This document shows positions 24,482 through 32,428 of a stretch of 40,811 nt of DNA, in pieces (position 1 is the first letter of the stretch; every line of letters begins with the position of its first letter). The translations under genes were made by a program, and so were the position numbers. Source of the DNA: Thermomicrobiaceae bacterium (GTDB lineage: Bacteria > Chloroflexota > Chloroflexia > Thermomicrobiales > Thermomicrobiaceae); NCBI GenBank assembly GCA_014874455.1, contig JADBJL010000061.1, positions 1 through 40,811 of the forward strand. Direction: 5' to 3'. Below the pieces are notes generated by a model. It was not told the DNA's origin. It saw only the letters and a list, made by a program, of their open reading frames with translations, and did no database searches.

Positions 24482-25940
24482 TGCGTTGCGGCTGGCCGAT
24501 GTGAGCTGGCGCGGCCACCTGCTTCGGGTGGCGCTGTTTAGCCTTCCCTTCGTCGCCCTCGCACTCTATACCGACTGGGTCGGGTTCCTGAGCGATCCAC
24601 ACGCGCTGGTGCTGGCCAAGGCGCTCCTGGCCGCCGACCGGGGACGGCTGGAGGTGATCGGTTTTGTGTACCCTCCTTTACCCTTCCTGCTGGCCACGGT
24701 CTGGCCGAGCGCCTGGACAGTGTCGCTCCTGTGCGGGATATCGGCCGGCGCGACGGCCTGGCTGCTCTGGTACGACCTGCGACGCACGGAGCTCCCGCTG
24801 GTCGTCCAGACGCTGTTGCTCGCCAGCGTGGTTTTGGTGCCGAACGTGCTCTTCCTCGCAACACAGTCGTTGCCGGAGATGCTCGCTCTCCACCTCTTTC
24901 TGGTCGCCTGGCACTATTTCCTGAACTTCGTGCGTAACGGGCACACGTGGAGCGGGTTCACCGCAGGCCTCGTGCTCGGGCTCGCGTTCTTCGCGAGCTT
25001 CTATGCCATCGTCTTCGCGCTCGCGTTCGCGGTCTCTTCACCGATCTACTCGCACCTGCGAGCGGACGGCGAGGATCGGTCTCCTCAGGCGGACATGGCG
25101 AGGATGATGGTTATCGTCTTCCCGGCGCTCTGGTCACTCGCGAGTTGGAGTTACCTCAACTGGGTCTTTACTGGTGACCCGCTCCGCTTTCTGAGCGATC
25201 CGGTAGCGCCTGTCCTGCTCCCGGCGGCCGGAACCGGTTCTGTTGTGGATGCGGCAGTGTGGGGCGCGAGGCAAACGTTGACAGAGTTGCTGCACCAGCC
25301 GCTCTTCCTCGCGGTCGCCGCACTGAACGCGGTGCAGAGGCGACGGCGGATCATCGCCTTTGTCTCGATGCCGCTGATCCTCGTCACGATCCGCGCCGCT
25401 GGCTTCGCGTACGGTGAGCTGCTTGCGTTGGGGACATACAGCCTGGTCGCCCTGGCCGGCATCCCGCGCCGGGTTTCGCTCCTGGGTAGCATCGTGCTGG
25501 TCGTGGTCGCGCTCCTGCAAGTGGTGACGAGCTCGACGCTCACCACCCAGCATCCCTGGCTTATGGACTGGCGGAACGCTGTCACCCTCGGTCAGATCAC
25601 CGTTGAGGCCAGGTCGGAGCGTGAACTCGCAGCCAGGCTGGCGCAGGCTCCACCACGCTCGATCCTTGCCGACGACCGCAGCACATCCCGGGTGATCGCC
25701 CGCGCAGGAACCGCCAGGCCTTTCCTGCTGCCGACCGATGCGGCGTTCGCCTCGGCACTCGATCGGCCGCGGGAGCAGGTGGCCTACCTGCTCGTCGCCA
25801 GCGGAGCGGCCCATCCTGCAGACGAGGTGAGCCGGCGATTCGCCGAGCGTCCGCCCGATGGCTTTCTCCTCGACGGTGCTTCGGCTGGCTATTCACTCTA
25901 CCGGCGTATCGACGCTCCCCCGCTGCTCGGCCAGCCCTGA
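24417..25940 (+). CDS. Polytopic membrane protein, possible glycosyltransferase-C-like, downstream of the GT2
   Basis: A 507-aa protein with about ten hydrophobic spans between residues 35 and 370, then a soluble C-terminal domain of about 130 residues (ITVEARSERELAARLAQAPPRSILADD). The overall form, with an early aspartate in the first loop (YTDWVGFLSDPHALVLAKALL), recalls GT-C/GT39-type mannosyltransferase-like proteins, but I cannot assign a family with confidence. It overlaps the glycosyltransferase gene by 65 bp, so the two are co-expressed and probably act on the same envelope polysaccharide. Confidence 0.75.
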   Translation: MASAVTRPRQPIPFSPESLPPDALRLADVSWRGHLLRVALFSLPFVALALYTDWVGFLSDPHALVLAKALLAADRGRLEVIGFVYPPLPFLLATVWPSAWTVSLLCGISAGATAWLLWYDLRRTELPLVVQTLLLASVVLVPNVLFLATQSLPEMLALHLFLVAWHYFLNFVRNGHTWSGFTAGLVLGLAFFASFYAIVFALAFAVSSPIYSHLRADGEDRSPQADMARMMVIVFPALWSLASWSYLNWVFTGDPLRFLSDPVAPVLLPAAGTGSVVDAAVWGARQTLTELLHQPLFLAVAALNAVQRRRRIIAFVSMPLILVTIRAAGFAYGELLALGTYSLVALAGIPRRVSLLGSIVLVVVALLQVVTSSTLTTQHPWLMDWRNAVTLGQITVEARSERELAARLAQAPPRSILADDRSTSRVIARAGTARPFLLPTDAAFASALDRPREQVAYLLVASGAAHPADEVSRRFAERPPDGFLLDGASAGYSLYRRIDAPPLLGQP

Positions 25941-25989
25941 CGCGACCAGCGGCGTCCTCGCGCTCACTTTGGGTCGGAGGCGATGGAGA

Positions 25990-26826
25990 TCACCCCTTAT
26001 AGGTCAGCACCCGGCCCCAGAGGCTGGCGGTACCCCAGATACCCGACCGCAGGCACTCGAGTTGCACGATCTGGCTATGGTCGACGAACAAGTTGACCTC
26101 TGGCCCGTAGTGCTTGATGTACCACTCGAAGACCGGTGGGTCGGCTGCTTCGAACATGACTCGTTCCAGTCCCAGCGCGTTGATGATCTTCGCCACCGCG
26201 TCCGTGCGCCATGCGCGCACGTTCTCGGTGATCCCCTCGGATTCGACCATGATCATCCAGGCGCCAGCATCGAGGTAGCGCCGTGCCTGGGCGATCGCCC
26301 ACTCGACATCGCGCGTCCCTTCGGCCTCGAGCGCTTCGACCGCGCTGGCCCCACCGGCGCCGAACTGGATGCCGACCTCCGGCTTCGGCTTGAGACCTGC
26401 CTTCTGTACCCGCTCGATCAAACGGAGCACGTCGTCCGTCGGCAGCGTGACGAACCCGGTCGAGATCTCGATGATGTCGAACCCGACCGCCCGGCACTCC
26501 TCGACATAGCGGTCGACCGCCTCCGGCCCCTGCACGAGGACGCGCTCGATGAAGCCGCCGGTCGAGACCTGGACGTCGTAGCGGTGGCAGAGCTCGACGA
26601 TCTCGACGAGTCGGTCGCGCGGCATCAGCGCGAACGACCCACCAGCGAACTTGAGGCTATCGACCCAGGCGCCCATCGTCTCCAGGATGTCTTCCAGATA
26701 CCGCTTGCCCATCGGCGAGTAGTAGGGGCCGCGGATTTCGGTGATGCCGCGCGTTCGCGGCTTGGCCCCGCGCTCGTTGAGGCGAATGAACGAGAACGCT
26801 CGTTCGCTGCGCTCGCTAGCTACCAT
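25990..26826 (-). CDS. Phosphosulfolactate synthase family protein (ComA-like)
   Basis: A 278-aa TIM-barrel protein. ComA adds sulfite to phosphoenolpyruvate to give phosphosulfolactate, the first step of coenzyme M synthesis in some archaea; homologues occur in bacteria and plants (HSA32). Matching segments are AFSFIRLNERGAKPRTRGIT, WVDSLKFAGGSFAL, YDVQVSTGGFIERVL, GFDIIEISTGFVTLP, KPEVGIQFGAGG, LDAGAWMIMVESEGI and FEAADPPVFEWYIKHYG. No ComB, ComC or other coenzyme M gene is in the window, so the product may be sulfolactate or something else. ATG at 26826 follows GGAGAG. It converges on the preceding membrane-protein gene with a 49-bp gap. Confidence 0.85.
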   Translation of the reverse strand: MVASERSERAFSFIRLNERGAKPRTRGITEIRGPYYSPMGKRYLEDILETMGAWVDSLKFAGGSFALMPRDRLVEIVELCHRYDVQVSTGGFIERVLVQGPEAVDRYVEECRAVGFDIIEISTGFVTLPTDDVLRLIERVQKAGLKPKPEVGIQFGAGGASAVEALEAEGTRDVEWAIAQARRYLDAGAWMIMVESEGITENVRAWRTDAVAKIINALGLERVMFEAADPPVFEWYIKHYGPEVNLFVDHSQIVQLECLRSGIWGTASLWGRVLTYKG

Positions 26827-26873
26827 CGCGGTCTCTCCAATCCCGTCCTCTCCGGGAGTCGCTCACGGCGTTT

Positions 26874-26889
26874 CTGCCCGACGGGGCAG
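26874..26889. other. Small perfect hairpin in the gap between the acylase and ComA-like genes
   Basis: CTGCCC-GACG-GGGCAG, a 6-bp stem with a 4-nt loop, lies in the 226-bp gap. Without a T-run on either side it is not a typical terminator. The gap shows no other gene. Confidence 0.3.
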
Positions 26890-27052
26890 GCTACAGGCGA
26901 GCGAGCTGAGTGAGCTAATCTACCCGGTGGTCATCCTGTATCCCCGGCTCTCGCGTACGCTCGCACCTCCGTCGTCAGCACGCCGCTCTCTATCCTCAAC
27001 GATGCGATCGTAGCATGCGAGCCGCTGGCCGGCCCGCTGCGGCGCCAGCACG

Positions 27053-29422
27053 CTACTTCTCAGATCCGCCGGACTGCCGGGCCACTGGAACGAGCTCGAG
27101 GGTGGCGACGGTCTCACGCAGGACAGCCTCGGGTGTCCAGGCGAGCCGGAAGCCGGTGCCGCGCAGCCAGAGGCGGAGCTGGTCGTCGTAGTGAGGCGAA
27201 AGCGGGTTGCCGGACTGGCCGCCCGGCAGCGCAACCCTGGTCTCGTCCCAGTTGCCGACGTCGACGACGAGACGGAGCGACGCCATGAAGGTGACCCGCC
27301 CGGTGGGATCGAGCAGGGTCGTGCCCGCGGCTGAGACGGTATTCGCGTCGCCGCCCCAGGGGAACGGCCCGAGGTTGAACAGGCACTGCAGCAATCTGGG
27401 GGCGCGGAGCGGATCGGCGAGCGGGTGAACCAGCGTCAGCGGGCGCACCCGGCCCCAGGCCCAGCCGTCGGGGTCAGGGCCGTAGCGACCTTCGAGGTAG
27501 CGCACGGCCGAGGCTAGGGCCTCGGCGATCACCTCGTCCCAGGGGCGCTCGAACCAGCCGTCAGGCTGCGCCCGGAGCAGGCGCACCAGGTGACCGGCGC
27601 GCCGGATGCTCCAGCTCGACCCATCGCTGAAGCCGCCGAATCCCTGGCCGAGCACCCACTCGGCACTGCGCGGTGCCTTGGCTGCCACGACGCGGCGGGC
27701 CAGCTCCGCAAGGAAGCACTCGAAGACGCTCGCGGCGGCTGAGTCGGCGGCCACCAGCCCGTCCCACTCGCGCAGCAGTCTCAGCGCCAGTTGTGCGGCT
27801 GGATCATCGGCAGCGACGGAGAGGACGACGTCGCGTAGTTCCCGCCACGGAAGAGAGAGGACATCGAGCTGGAGTGCCTGGGTGCTCCGGATATCCCAGT
27901 CGGATCGCGAGCCGAGCGCCTCGATGATGCGGGCAACCCGGTAGCCATCCAGGTGGTCGACCCCGAGGAAGGGGCCATCTCCGTCACGCCGCGGTCGGTT
28001 GTTCGCCGTGGCGATGAAGCCGGCTGGCGGGTTCTCCGACCAGGGCAACGCGTCGGCGGGCACGAGCTCGGGCTCCCAACCGGCGCCGGGCAGCCAGCCA
28101 GGCTGGGGAATCAGTCCGGAGCCGCAACGGCGGCGTGGCACCTGGCCGGCGAGCTGCCAGCCGATTGTCCCAGTGACATCGGCGTAGACGACGTTAAGCG
28201 GGATATGCGGCCATTCGGCCAGTGCCTGGCGGAACTCGGCGAACGAGCGCACCCGGTGCAAGCGGAGCAAGCCACCGATCGGCAGGGGGTCGAGCCAGAC
28301 CGCGCGGAGCGACAGCGCCCGCGAGACGCCCGTCAGGACAGGGGTGACGATCGGCCCGCGGGGGGTCTCGAGCACGACGTCCTCGACGGGGTGTGAGCCG
28401 CGAACCTCGATGCGCTCGCGCCGGAGCCGGCAGGGCACGAAACGCTCGCCTTCGCGGACGGAGCGCCCATCGGGCCCGATCTCTTCCAGGAAGAAGTCGG
28501 TGTTGTCAGATAGGCCAGCGGTGACGCCCCACGCCGCGAACCCGTTGTGGCCGGCAGCGATGGCCGGCGTCCCGACGAGCGCGGCGCCAGCCACGGCCCA
28601 TTCGGGCGTGCGCAGGTGTGCGAGGTACCAGTAGGGTGGCAGGATCGGGTCGAGATGCGGGTCGTTGGCCAGGATCGGCCTGCCGGTGGCGGTGCGCCAG
28701 GCGGCGACGACCCAGTTGTTCGATCCGCCGCCCCGAATCAGCGGCTCCAGCCGAGCGAGCTCGTCAGCCAGGCGGTCGAGCATCGGGCCGGCGTCGATAC
28801 CGGGCGGATCCGTCACCGGGTGCCAGTCGGGATAGCTCGGATCGAGGGCGCGGAGGGCGTCCGCTCCGTCTTCGATCAGCACTTTGAGGCGTACGAGTTC
28901 GGATGTCCAGTTCGAGGCCAGAGAGAACGACATGACCTTGACGATGCCGAGGACGTCGGCGAGATCCCATTGGCCCGGGCGGCCGCGCAGCAGCACGAGC
29001 TCGTGCGGGCGGCGCTTCAGGCCGTGCCGCATGCCGGCATTGATCCCTTGCGCGAAGGCACCGGCCAGAGCGCGGAGCTCAGGCTCGATCGCGTCGAGCT
29101 GGCGCTCGGAGGCGCGGCGGAAACCGACCCGCCGGGAAAGGCGGTCGATCGGTAGCGCTGGGGGGCCCAGTAATTCGGCGACCGTTCCGCGCACCACCCG
29201 GCGCAGCAGCTCGAGCTGGAACGCCCGGTCTTGCCCCTGGCAGAAGCCGAGCGCGTACCAGGCATCGGCGTCCGTCTGAGCATCGATGTGCGGGACGCCC
29301 CAGCGATCGCGGCGGATGACGACTGGCTGCCGGAGTCCCGGAACCGTGAGCCGTCCCTCGGTGATCGGGAGCCGGCGGCCGAGCAGCAAGCGGACGAGCA
29401 GGCGCACCCAGAACCTCGACAT
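27053..29422 (-). CDS. Penicillin acylase family N-terminal-nucleophile hydrolase
   Basis: A 789-aa precursor. These enzymes self-cleave before a serine, which becomes the N-terminal nucleophile of the beta chain. Here it is Ser234 in RGGGSNNWVVA. The alpha segment has RDRWGVPHIDAQTDADAWYALGFCQGQDRAFQLE (start about residue 38), and the beta chain has LANDPHLD, PAIAAGHNGFAAWGVT, TANNRP and an ending that fits the family. A short hydrophobic stretch near the N-terminus (WVRLLVRLLLG) could be a poor signal or anchor. Substrate (beta-lactam, acyl-homoserine lactone or other amide) is unknown. ATG at 29422 has a GGGAGG site; a long in-frame extension upstream passes through another gene and is rejected. 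Confidence 0.92.
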   Translation of the reverse strand: MSRFWVRLLVRLLLGRRLPITEGRLTVPGLRQPVVIRRDRWGVPHIDAQTDADAWYALGFCQGQDRAFQLELLRRVVRGTVAELLGPPALPIDRLSRRVGFRRASERQLDAIEPELRALAGAFAQGINAGMRHGLKRRPHELVLLRGRPGQWDLADVLGIVKVMSFSLASNWTSELVRLKVLIEDGADALRALDPSYPDWHPVTDPPGIDAGPMLDRLADELARLEPLIRGGGSNNWVVAAWRTATGRPILANDPHLDPILPPYWYLAHLRTPEWAVAGAALVGTPAIAAGHNGFAAWGVTAGLSDNTDFFLEEIGPDGRSVREGERFVPCRLRRERIEVRGSHPVEDVVLETPRGPIVTPVLTGVSRALSLRAVWLDPLPIGGLLRLHRVRSFAEFRQALAEWPHIPLNVVYADVTGTIGWQLAGQVPRRRCGSGLIPQPGWLPGAGWEPELVPADALPWSENPPAGFIATANNRPRRDGDGPFLGVDHLDGYRVARIIEALGSRSDWDIRSTQALQLDVLSLPWRELRDVVLSVAADDPAAQLALRLLREWDGLVAADSAAASVFECFLAELARRVVAAKAPRSAEWVLGQGFGGFSDGSSWSIRRAGHLVRLLRAQPDGWFERPWDEVIAEALASAVRYLEGRYGPDPDGWAWGRVRPLTLVHPLADPLRAPRLLQCLFNLGPFPWGGDANTVSAAGTTLLDPTGRVTFMASLRLVVDVGNWDETRVALPGGQSGNPLSPHYDDQLRLWLRGTGFRLAWTPEAVLRETVATLELVPVARQSGGSEK

Positions 29423-29529
29423 CGGCGACTTCCCTCCCAGGTGAGCGCGGCCCAGCATTACGAATGCTAGCGCGGCACGCCCGGACGTCCCGAGATACGT
29501 CGTCGGCGGCTGCCAAGTTGCCCGACTGT

Positions 29530-29691
29530 TTATCGAAGCTGGGTCAGCAATCCGAGGAGCACCAGCGACAGGAAGACGACCAGGCAGAGCACCAGCCCGA
29601 AGAAGACGCCGAACAGCGCGGCCCGTTGCACCTCGCTGCCTTCGCCTCGCCTCATCCGGTGGATCCAGCCGGCCAGCCCCCTGCGTACCAT
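29530..29691 (-). CDS. 53-aa single-span membrane protein
   Basis: ATG at 29691, preceded by GGAGG five bases upstream, opens a 53-codon frame ending in TAA. The N-terminus is basic (MVRRGLAGWIHRMRRG), then EGSEVQRAA, then one strong membrane helix of about 25 residues (LFGVFFGLVLCLVVFLSLVL), ending QLR. By the positive-inside rule the N-terminus should be cytoplasmic. It lies 107 bp before the penicillin acylase gene on the same strand and may be co-transcribed. I recognise no family. Confidence 0.6.
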   Translation of the reverse strand: MVRRGLAGWIHRMRRGEGSEVQRAALFGVFFGLVLCLVVFLSLVLLGLLTQLR

Positions 29692-30152
29692 GCTCCTCCG
29701 CCCGTGTTATAGCAACGTAGCTTGCCACCGCGCCGCGCTTCACGCCACACCGGACGGTGACCGAGCAGGTCATGGTTACCCCAGCGATCGCCGCAAGGAT
29801 ACCGAGAGCCAGTAGTCCCTTCGAGAGCGCGGTCTATGCGCAGCGACCTGGCAGAAACCCCCGCAGGCGCGCGGTCGCAGCGCCTGCGCCGATCCCGGCC
29901 GCAGCCATCTCCACCAGGATCGCGTCCAAGGCCGTTCCGCCTCGGAACGCCTCGATAGCGGCGCTGGCGACGGTGAACAGGTCGGGGGGTCAGGGGGTAC
30001 GAAGCCGGCGAGGACAACGACGACGGCGATCACCTCAGCCGCGGTAATTACTTGCGTGGAGCACCAGCACCGTCCCCGCTGTGCCCGCCGCGGCAGTGGA
30101 GAAGTACAATTGTGCGCATCGAGGCACAGCACGCGAGGAGGAGCGCGCTGTC
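29692..30152. other. Divergent intergenic region with a possible decayed reading frame
   Basis: About 460 bp between the 53-aa gene and moxR. No intact gene is seen. On the minus strand a hydrophobic frame (TAAEVIAVVVVLAGF, from about 30048) loses phase at a G6 run (29984-29989 on the plus strand). It then continues in another frame as DLFTVASAAIEAF to a TAG at 29834-29836. A TACAAT (30105-30110) could be the -10 of the moxR operon, but no -35 accompanies it. Confidence 0.35.
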
Positions 30153-31100
30153 GTGATCGGTACCGTCGCCGCCTTAGGTCAGCGGGTCATCGAGAACGTC
30201 GGCCGGGTGATCATCGGCAAAGACGCTGTGACCGAGCTGATCCTGGTCGCGCTCCTCTGCGAGGGGCACGTCCTCATCGAGGACGTGCCCGGTGTAGGCA
30301 AGACCACGCTGGCCCGTGCCATCGCGCGCTCGATCGGCGGCCGGTTCCGTCGCATCCAGTTCACGCCCGACTTGCTGCCCTCCGACATCAGCGGCCTCAC
30401 CTTCTTCAACCAGCGGAGCGGTGAATTCCAGTTCCGGCCGGGCCCAGTCTTCACCAACATCCTGCTCGCCGACGAGATCAACCGGGCCACACCGCGCACG
30501 CAGTCGGCGCTGCTCGAGGCGATGCAGGAGCGTACGGTGACGGTCGAGGGCGAGAGCATGTCGCTGCCCCGTCCCTTCCTCGTGCTGGCCACCGAGAACC
30601 CGGTCGAGATCGAAGGAACCTTCCCGTTACCGGAGGCGCAGCTCGACCGCTTCTTGCTCCGGATCGTGATCGGCTATCCGGAGGCTGACGAGGAAGTCGC
30701 GATGCTGGCTCGCTTTCAGGCGCGGAACCCGTTGGACGAGCTGGAACCGGTGACCACGCCGGAGGAGTTGCTCCGCGCGGCGGCGGCCTGCCGGGCGGTC
30801 TACGTCGAGGACGACTTGCGCCGGTACATCGCTGAGATCACGCGGGCGACCCGGCGACACGAGGCGATCGAGCTGGGGGTGAGTCCCCGGGGTACGCTCG
30901 CACTCTTCCACTGCGCCCAGGCCCTGGCGGCGCTCCGCGGCCGCGACTTCGTGCTCCCCGACGACGTCAAGGAGCTGGTGACCCCGGTGCTCGCCCACCG
31001 GATCATCCTCAGTCCCGAGGCGCGGCTGCGCGGGCGCGACGCCCGGCAACTCCTCGACGAGATCGTCGAGAGCGTCAACGTCCCGGTCGAGCAGCTATGA
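30153..31100 (+). CDS. MoxR-family AAA+ ATPase
   Basis: A 315-aa chaperone-like ATPase. Walker A is EDVPGVGKTT (43-52), Walker B is LLADEINRA (104-112), and TPRTQSALLEAMQER and LATENPVEIEGTFPLPEAQLDRF (sensor 1 region) follow. The C-terminal lid has SPRGTLALFHCAQALAALRGRDFVLPDDVK. MoxR proteins act with a DUF58/VWA-like partner to mature or remodel other proteins. GTG at 30153 is chosen for GAGGAGGAG about 9 bp upstream. The stop overlaps the DUF58 ATG by four bases, fixing the partner. Confidence 0.95.
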   Translation: MIGTVAALGQRVIENVGRVIIGKDAVTELILVALLCEGHVLIEDVPGVGKTTLARAIARSIGGRFRRIQFTPDLLPSDISGLTFFNQRSGEFQFRPGPVFTNILLADEINRATPRTQSALLEAMQERTVTVEGESMSLPRPFLVLATENPVEIEGTFPLPEAQLDRFLLRIVIGYPEADEEVAMLARFQARNPLDELEPVTTPEELLRAAAACRAVYVEDDLRRYIAEITRATRRHEAIELGVSPRGTLALFHCAQALAALRGRDFVLPDDVKELVTPVLAHRIILSPEARLRGRDARQLLDEIVESVNVPVEQL

Positions 31101-32428
31101 GCGTGGCTTCGCTCATTCAGGCCGTCCGCACCCTCCGCGCGAAGCTGAGCGCCTGGAGCCGGGAGCCTGTGGAGAGCCGTTTCTTCTCCGCGCTGTGGTT
31201 CTACGGAGCCAGCATCTTGCTCGTCGCGGGCGTGCTCGCCGGGCAGCCGGCGCTCTCGCTCATGGCTACAGCCGTGTTGGCCGCAGCCACCGTGAGCTGG
31301 CTGTGGGCGCGCTCGAGCCTCGACCAGGTCGAGCTGGTGATCTCCCTCTCCGAGAGCCGTGTCTTCCCCGACGAGTCGGTGGTGCTCACGGTCTCGCTGG
31401 TGAACCGGAGCTGGCGGCCGGTGCCCTGGATCGACCTCACGCTCCAGATCTCCGACCGCCTCAAGGTGCGCGACTTCGAGGTCGTCCCCAGTTCCTGGTA
31501 CGGGATGAACGCGCTGCACCTGACTACCGCGCTCCGCTGGTATGAGCGGGTACGGCTTACCTTTACGCTCGACTGCCCGGAGCGGGGCGCATTCGCCGTC
31601 GGCCCGGCCGAGCTGCGTGCGGGCGATCTCTTCGGTTTCTTCGCCCGTAGCGAACGGCGGGCTGTCACGCAGCCGCTGCTCGTCTACCCGCGGCGCGTGC
31701 CGCTGAGCGAGCTGGGGTTGCCGGCGCGCTATCCTTTCGGCGAGACCCGGCTGCAACGCTACCTGTTGACCGACCCGACCCGGCCGATCGGGGTGCGCGA
31801 CTACCACCCGGAAGACAGCTTTCGCACGATCCACTGGAAGGCAACGGCCCGCGCGCAGCGAATCCAGGTGAAGGTGTTCGAGCCGACCGCTGCTGTCCAG
31901 GTCGGGATCTTCCTCAACCTGGAGACGTTCGAGCGCTACTGGGAAGGGATGGACTACGTCCGGGCCGAGAGCGCGATCGTGGCGGCGGCCTCGCTGGCCA
32001 CCTACGGGCTAGGGCAGCGGTGGCTGGTCGGCATCTACGCGAATGGGGTGCTGTCGGGTTCGGATCAGCCGCTGCGTATCCGACCCGGCCGGGGCCCACG
32101 TCAAGCTGAGGCTATCCTCGAGGGGCTGGCGAAGCTCACCCCGCTGGCGGCGAGCAGCTTCCCCCGCCTGCTGCGCAATGAGACCCGACAGTTCCCGTGG
32201 GGGAGCACCATCGTCGTGATCTCGGCCCTGATGACCGAGCCGCTGGTCGCCGTGCTGACCCGGTTGCTCGATGAGGGGCGACAGGTCATGCTCCTCCAGA
32301 TCGGGGACTATGCCGCACCGGCGCTCCCTGGTTTGTATATCCATCGCTTGCCCGAGAACCTGTTGGGGCCACAGTGGGCCGGTCGGCATCGCTACGTGCT
32401 CGCGGTAGACGGCGGGAGACTACCGTGA
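31097..32428 (+). CDS. DUF58 membrane-anchored protein, MoxR partner
   Basis: A 443-aa protein. Two membrane helices lie at about 32-70, then a beta-rich domain (about 78-200), then the DUF58 signature VRDYHPEDSFRTIHWKATAR (233-252). The C-terminal part is VWA-like but lacks a clear MIDAS DxSxS; the equivalent place reads GIFLNLETFERYW. DUF58 proteins occur beside MoxR ATPases almost everywhere. Its ATG overlaps the moxR stop, and its stop overlaps the next GTG. Confidence 0.93.
   Translation: MSVASLIQAVRTLRAKLSAWSREPVESRFFSALWFYGASILLVAGVLAGQPALSLMATAVLAAATVSWLWARSSLDQVELVISLSESRVFPDESVVLTVSLVNRSWRPVPWIDLTLQISDRLKVRDFEVVPSSWYGMNALHLTTALRWYERVRLTFTLDCPERGAFAVGPAELRAGDLFGFFARSERRAVTQPLLVYPRRVPLSELGLPARYPFGETRLQRYLLTDPTRPIGVRDYHPEDSFRTIHWKATARAQRIQVKVFEPTAAVQVGIFLNLETFERYWEGMDYVRAESAIVAAASLATYGLGQRWLVGIYANGVLSGSDQPLRIRPGRGPRQAEAILEGLAKLTPLAASSFPRLLRNETRQFPWGSTIVVISALMTEPLVAVLTRLLDEGRQVMLLQIGDYAAPALPGLYIHRLPENLLGPQWAGRHRYVLAVDGGRLP

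Noticed and set aside
26776-26826. Low-complexity SERSERAF start of the ComA-like protein as a false extension
   Set aside because: The following FSFIRLNERGAKPRTRGIT aligns with the family's usual N-terminus, so the first ATG is kept despite the repetitive DNA.
29706-29711. TATAAC as a -10 box for the 53-aa gene (minus strand)
   Set aside because: It would start transcription inside the ribosome site, and no -35 is found.
29423-29773. 117-codon in-frame extension of the penicillin acylase
   Set aside because: It runs through the 53-aa gene and carries no signal or family sequence; ATG 29422 has a good ribosome site.
29834-30051. TatC remnant
   Set aside because: A VVVVLAGFVPPDP stretch recalls TatC helices, but the following sequence does not match and the similarity is too short.
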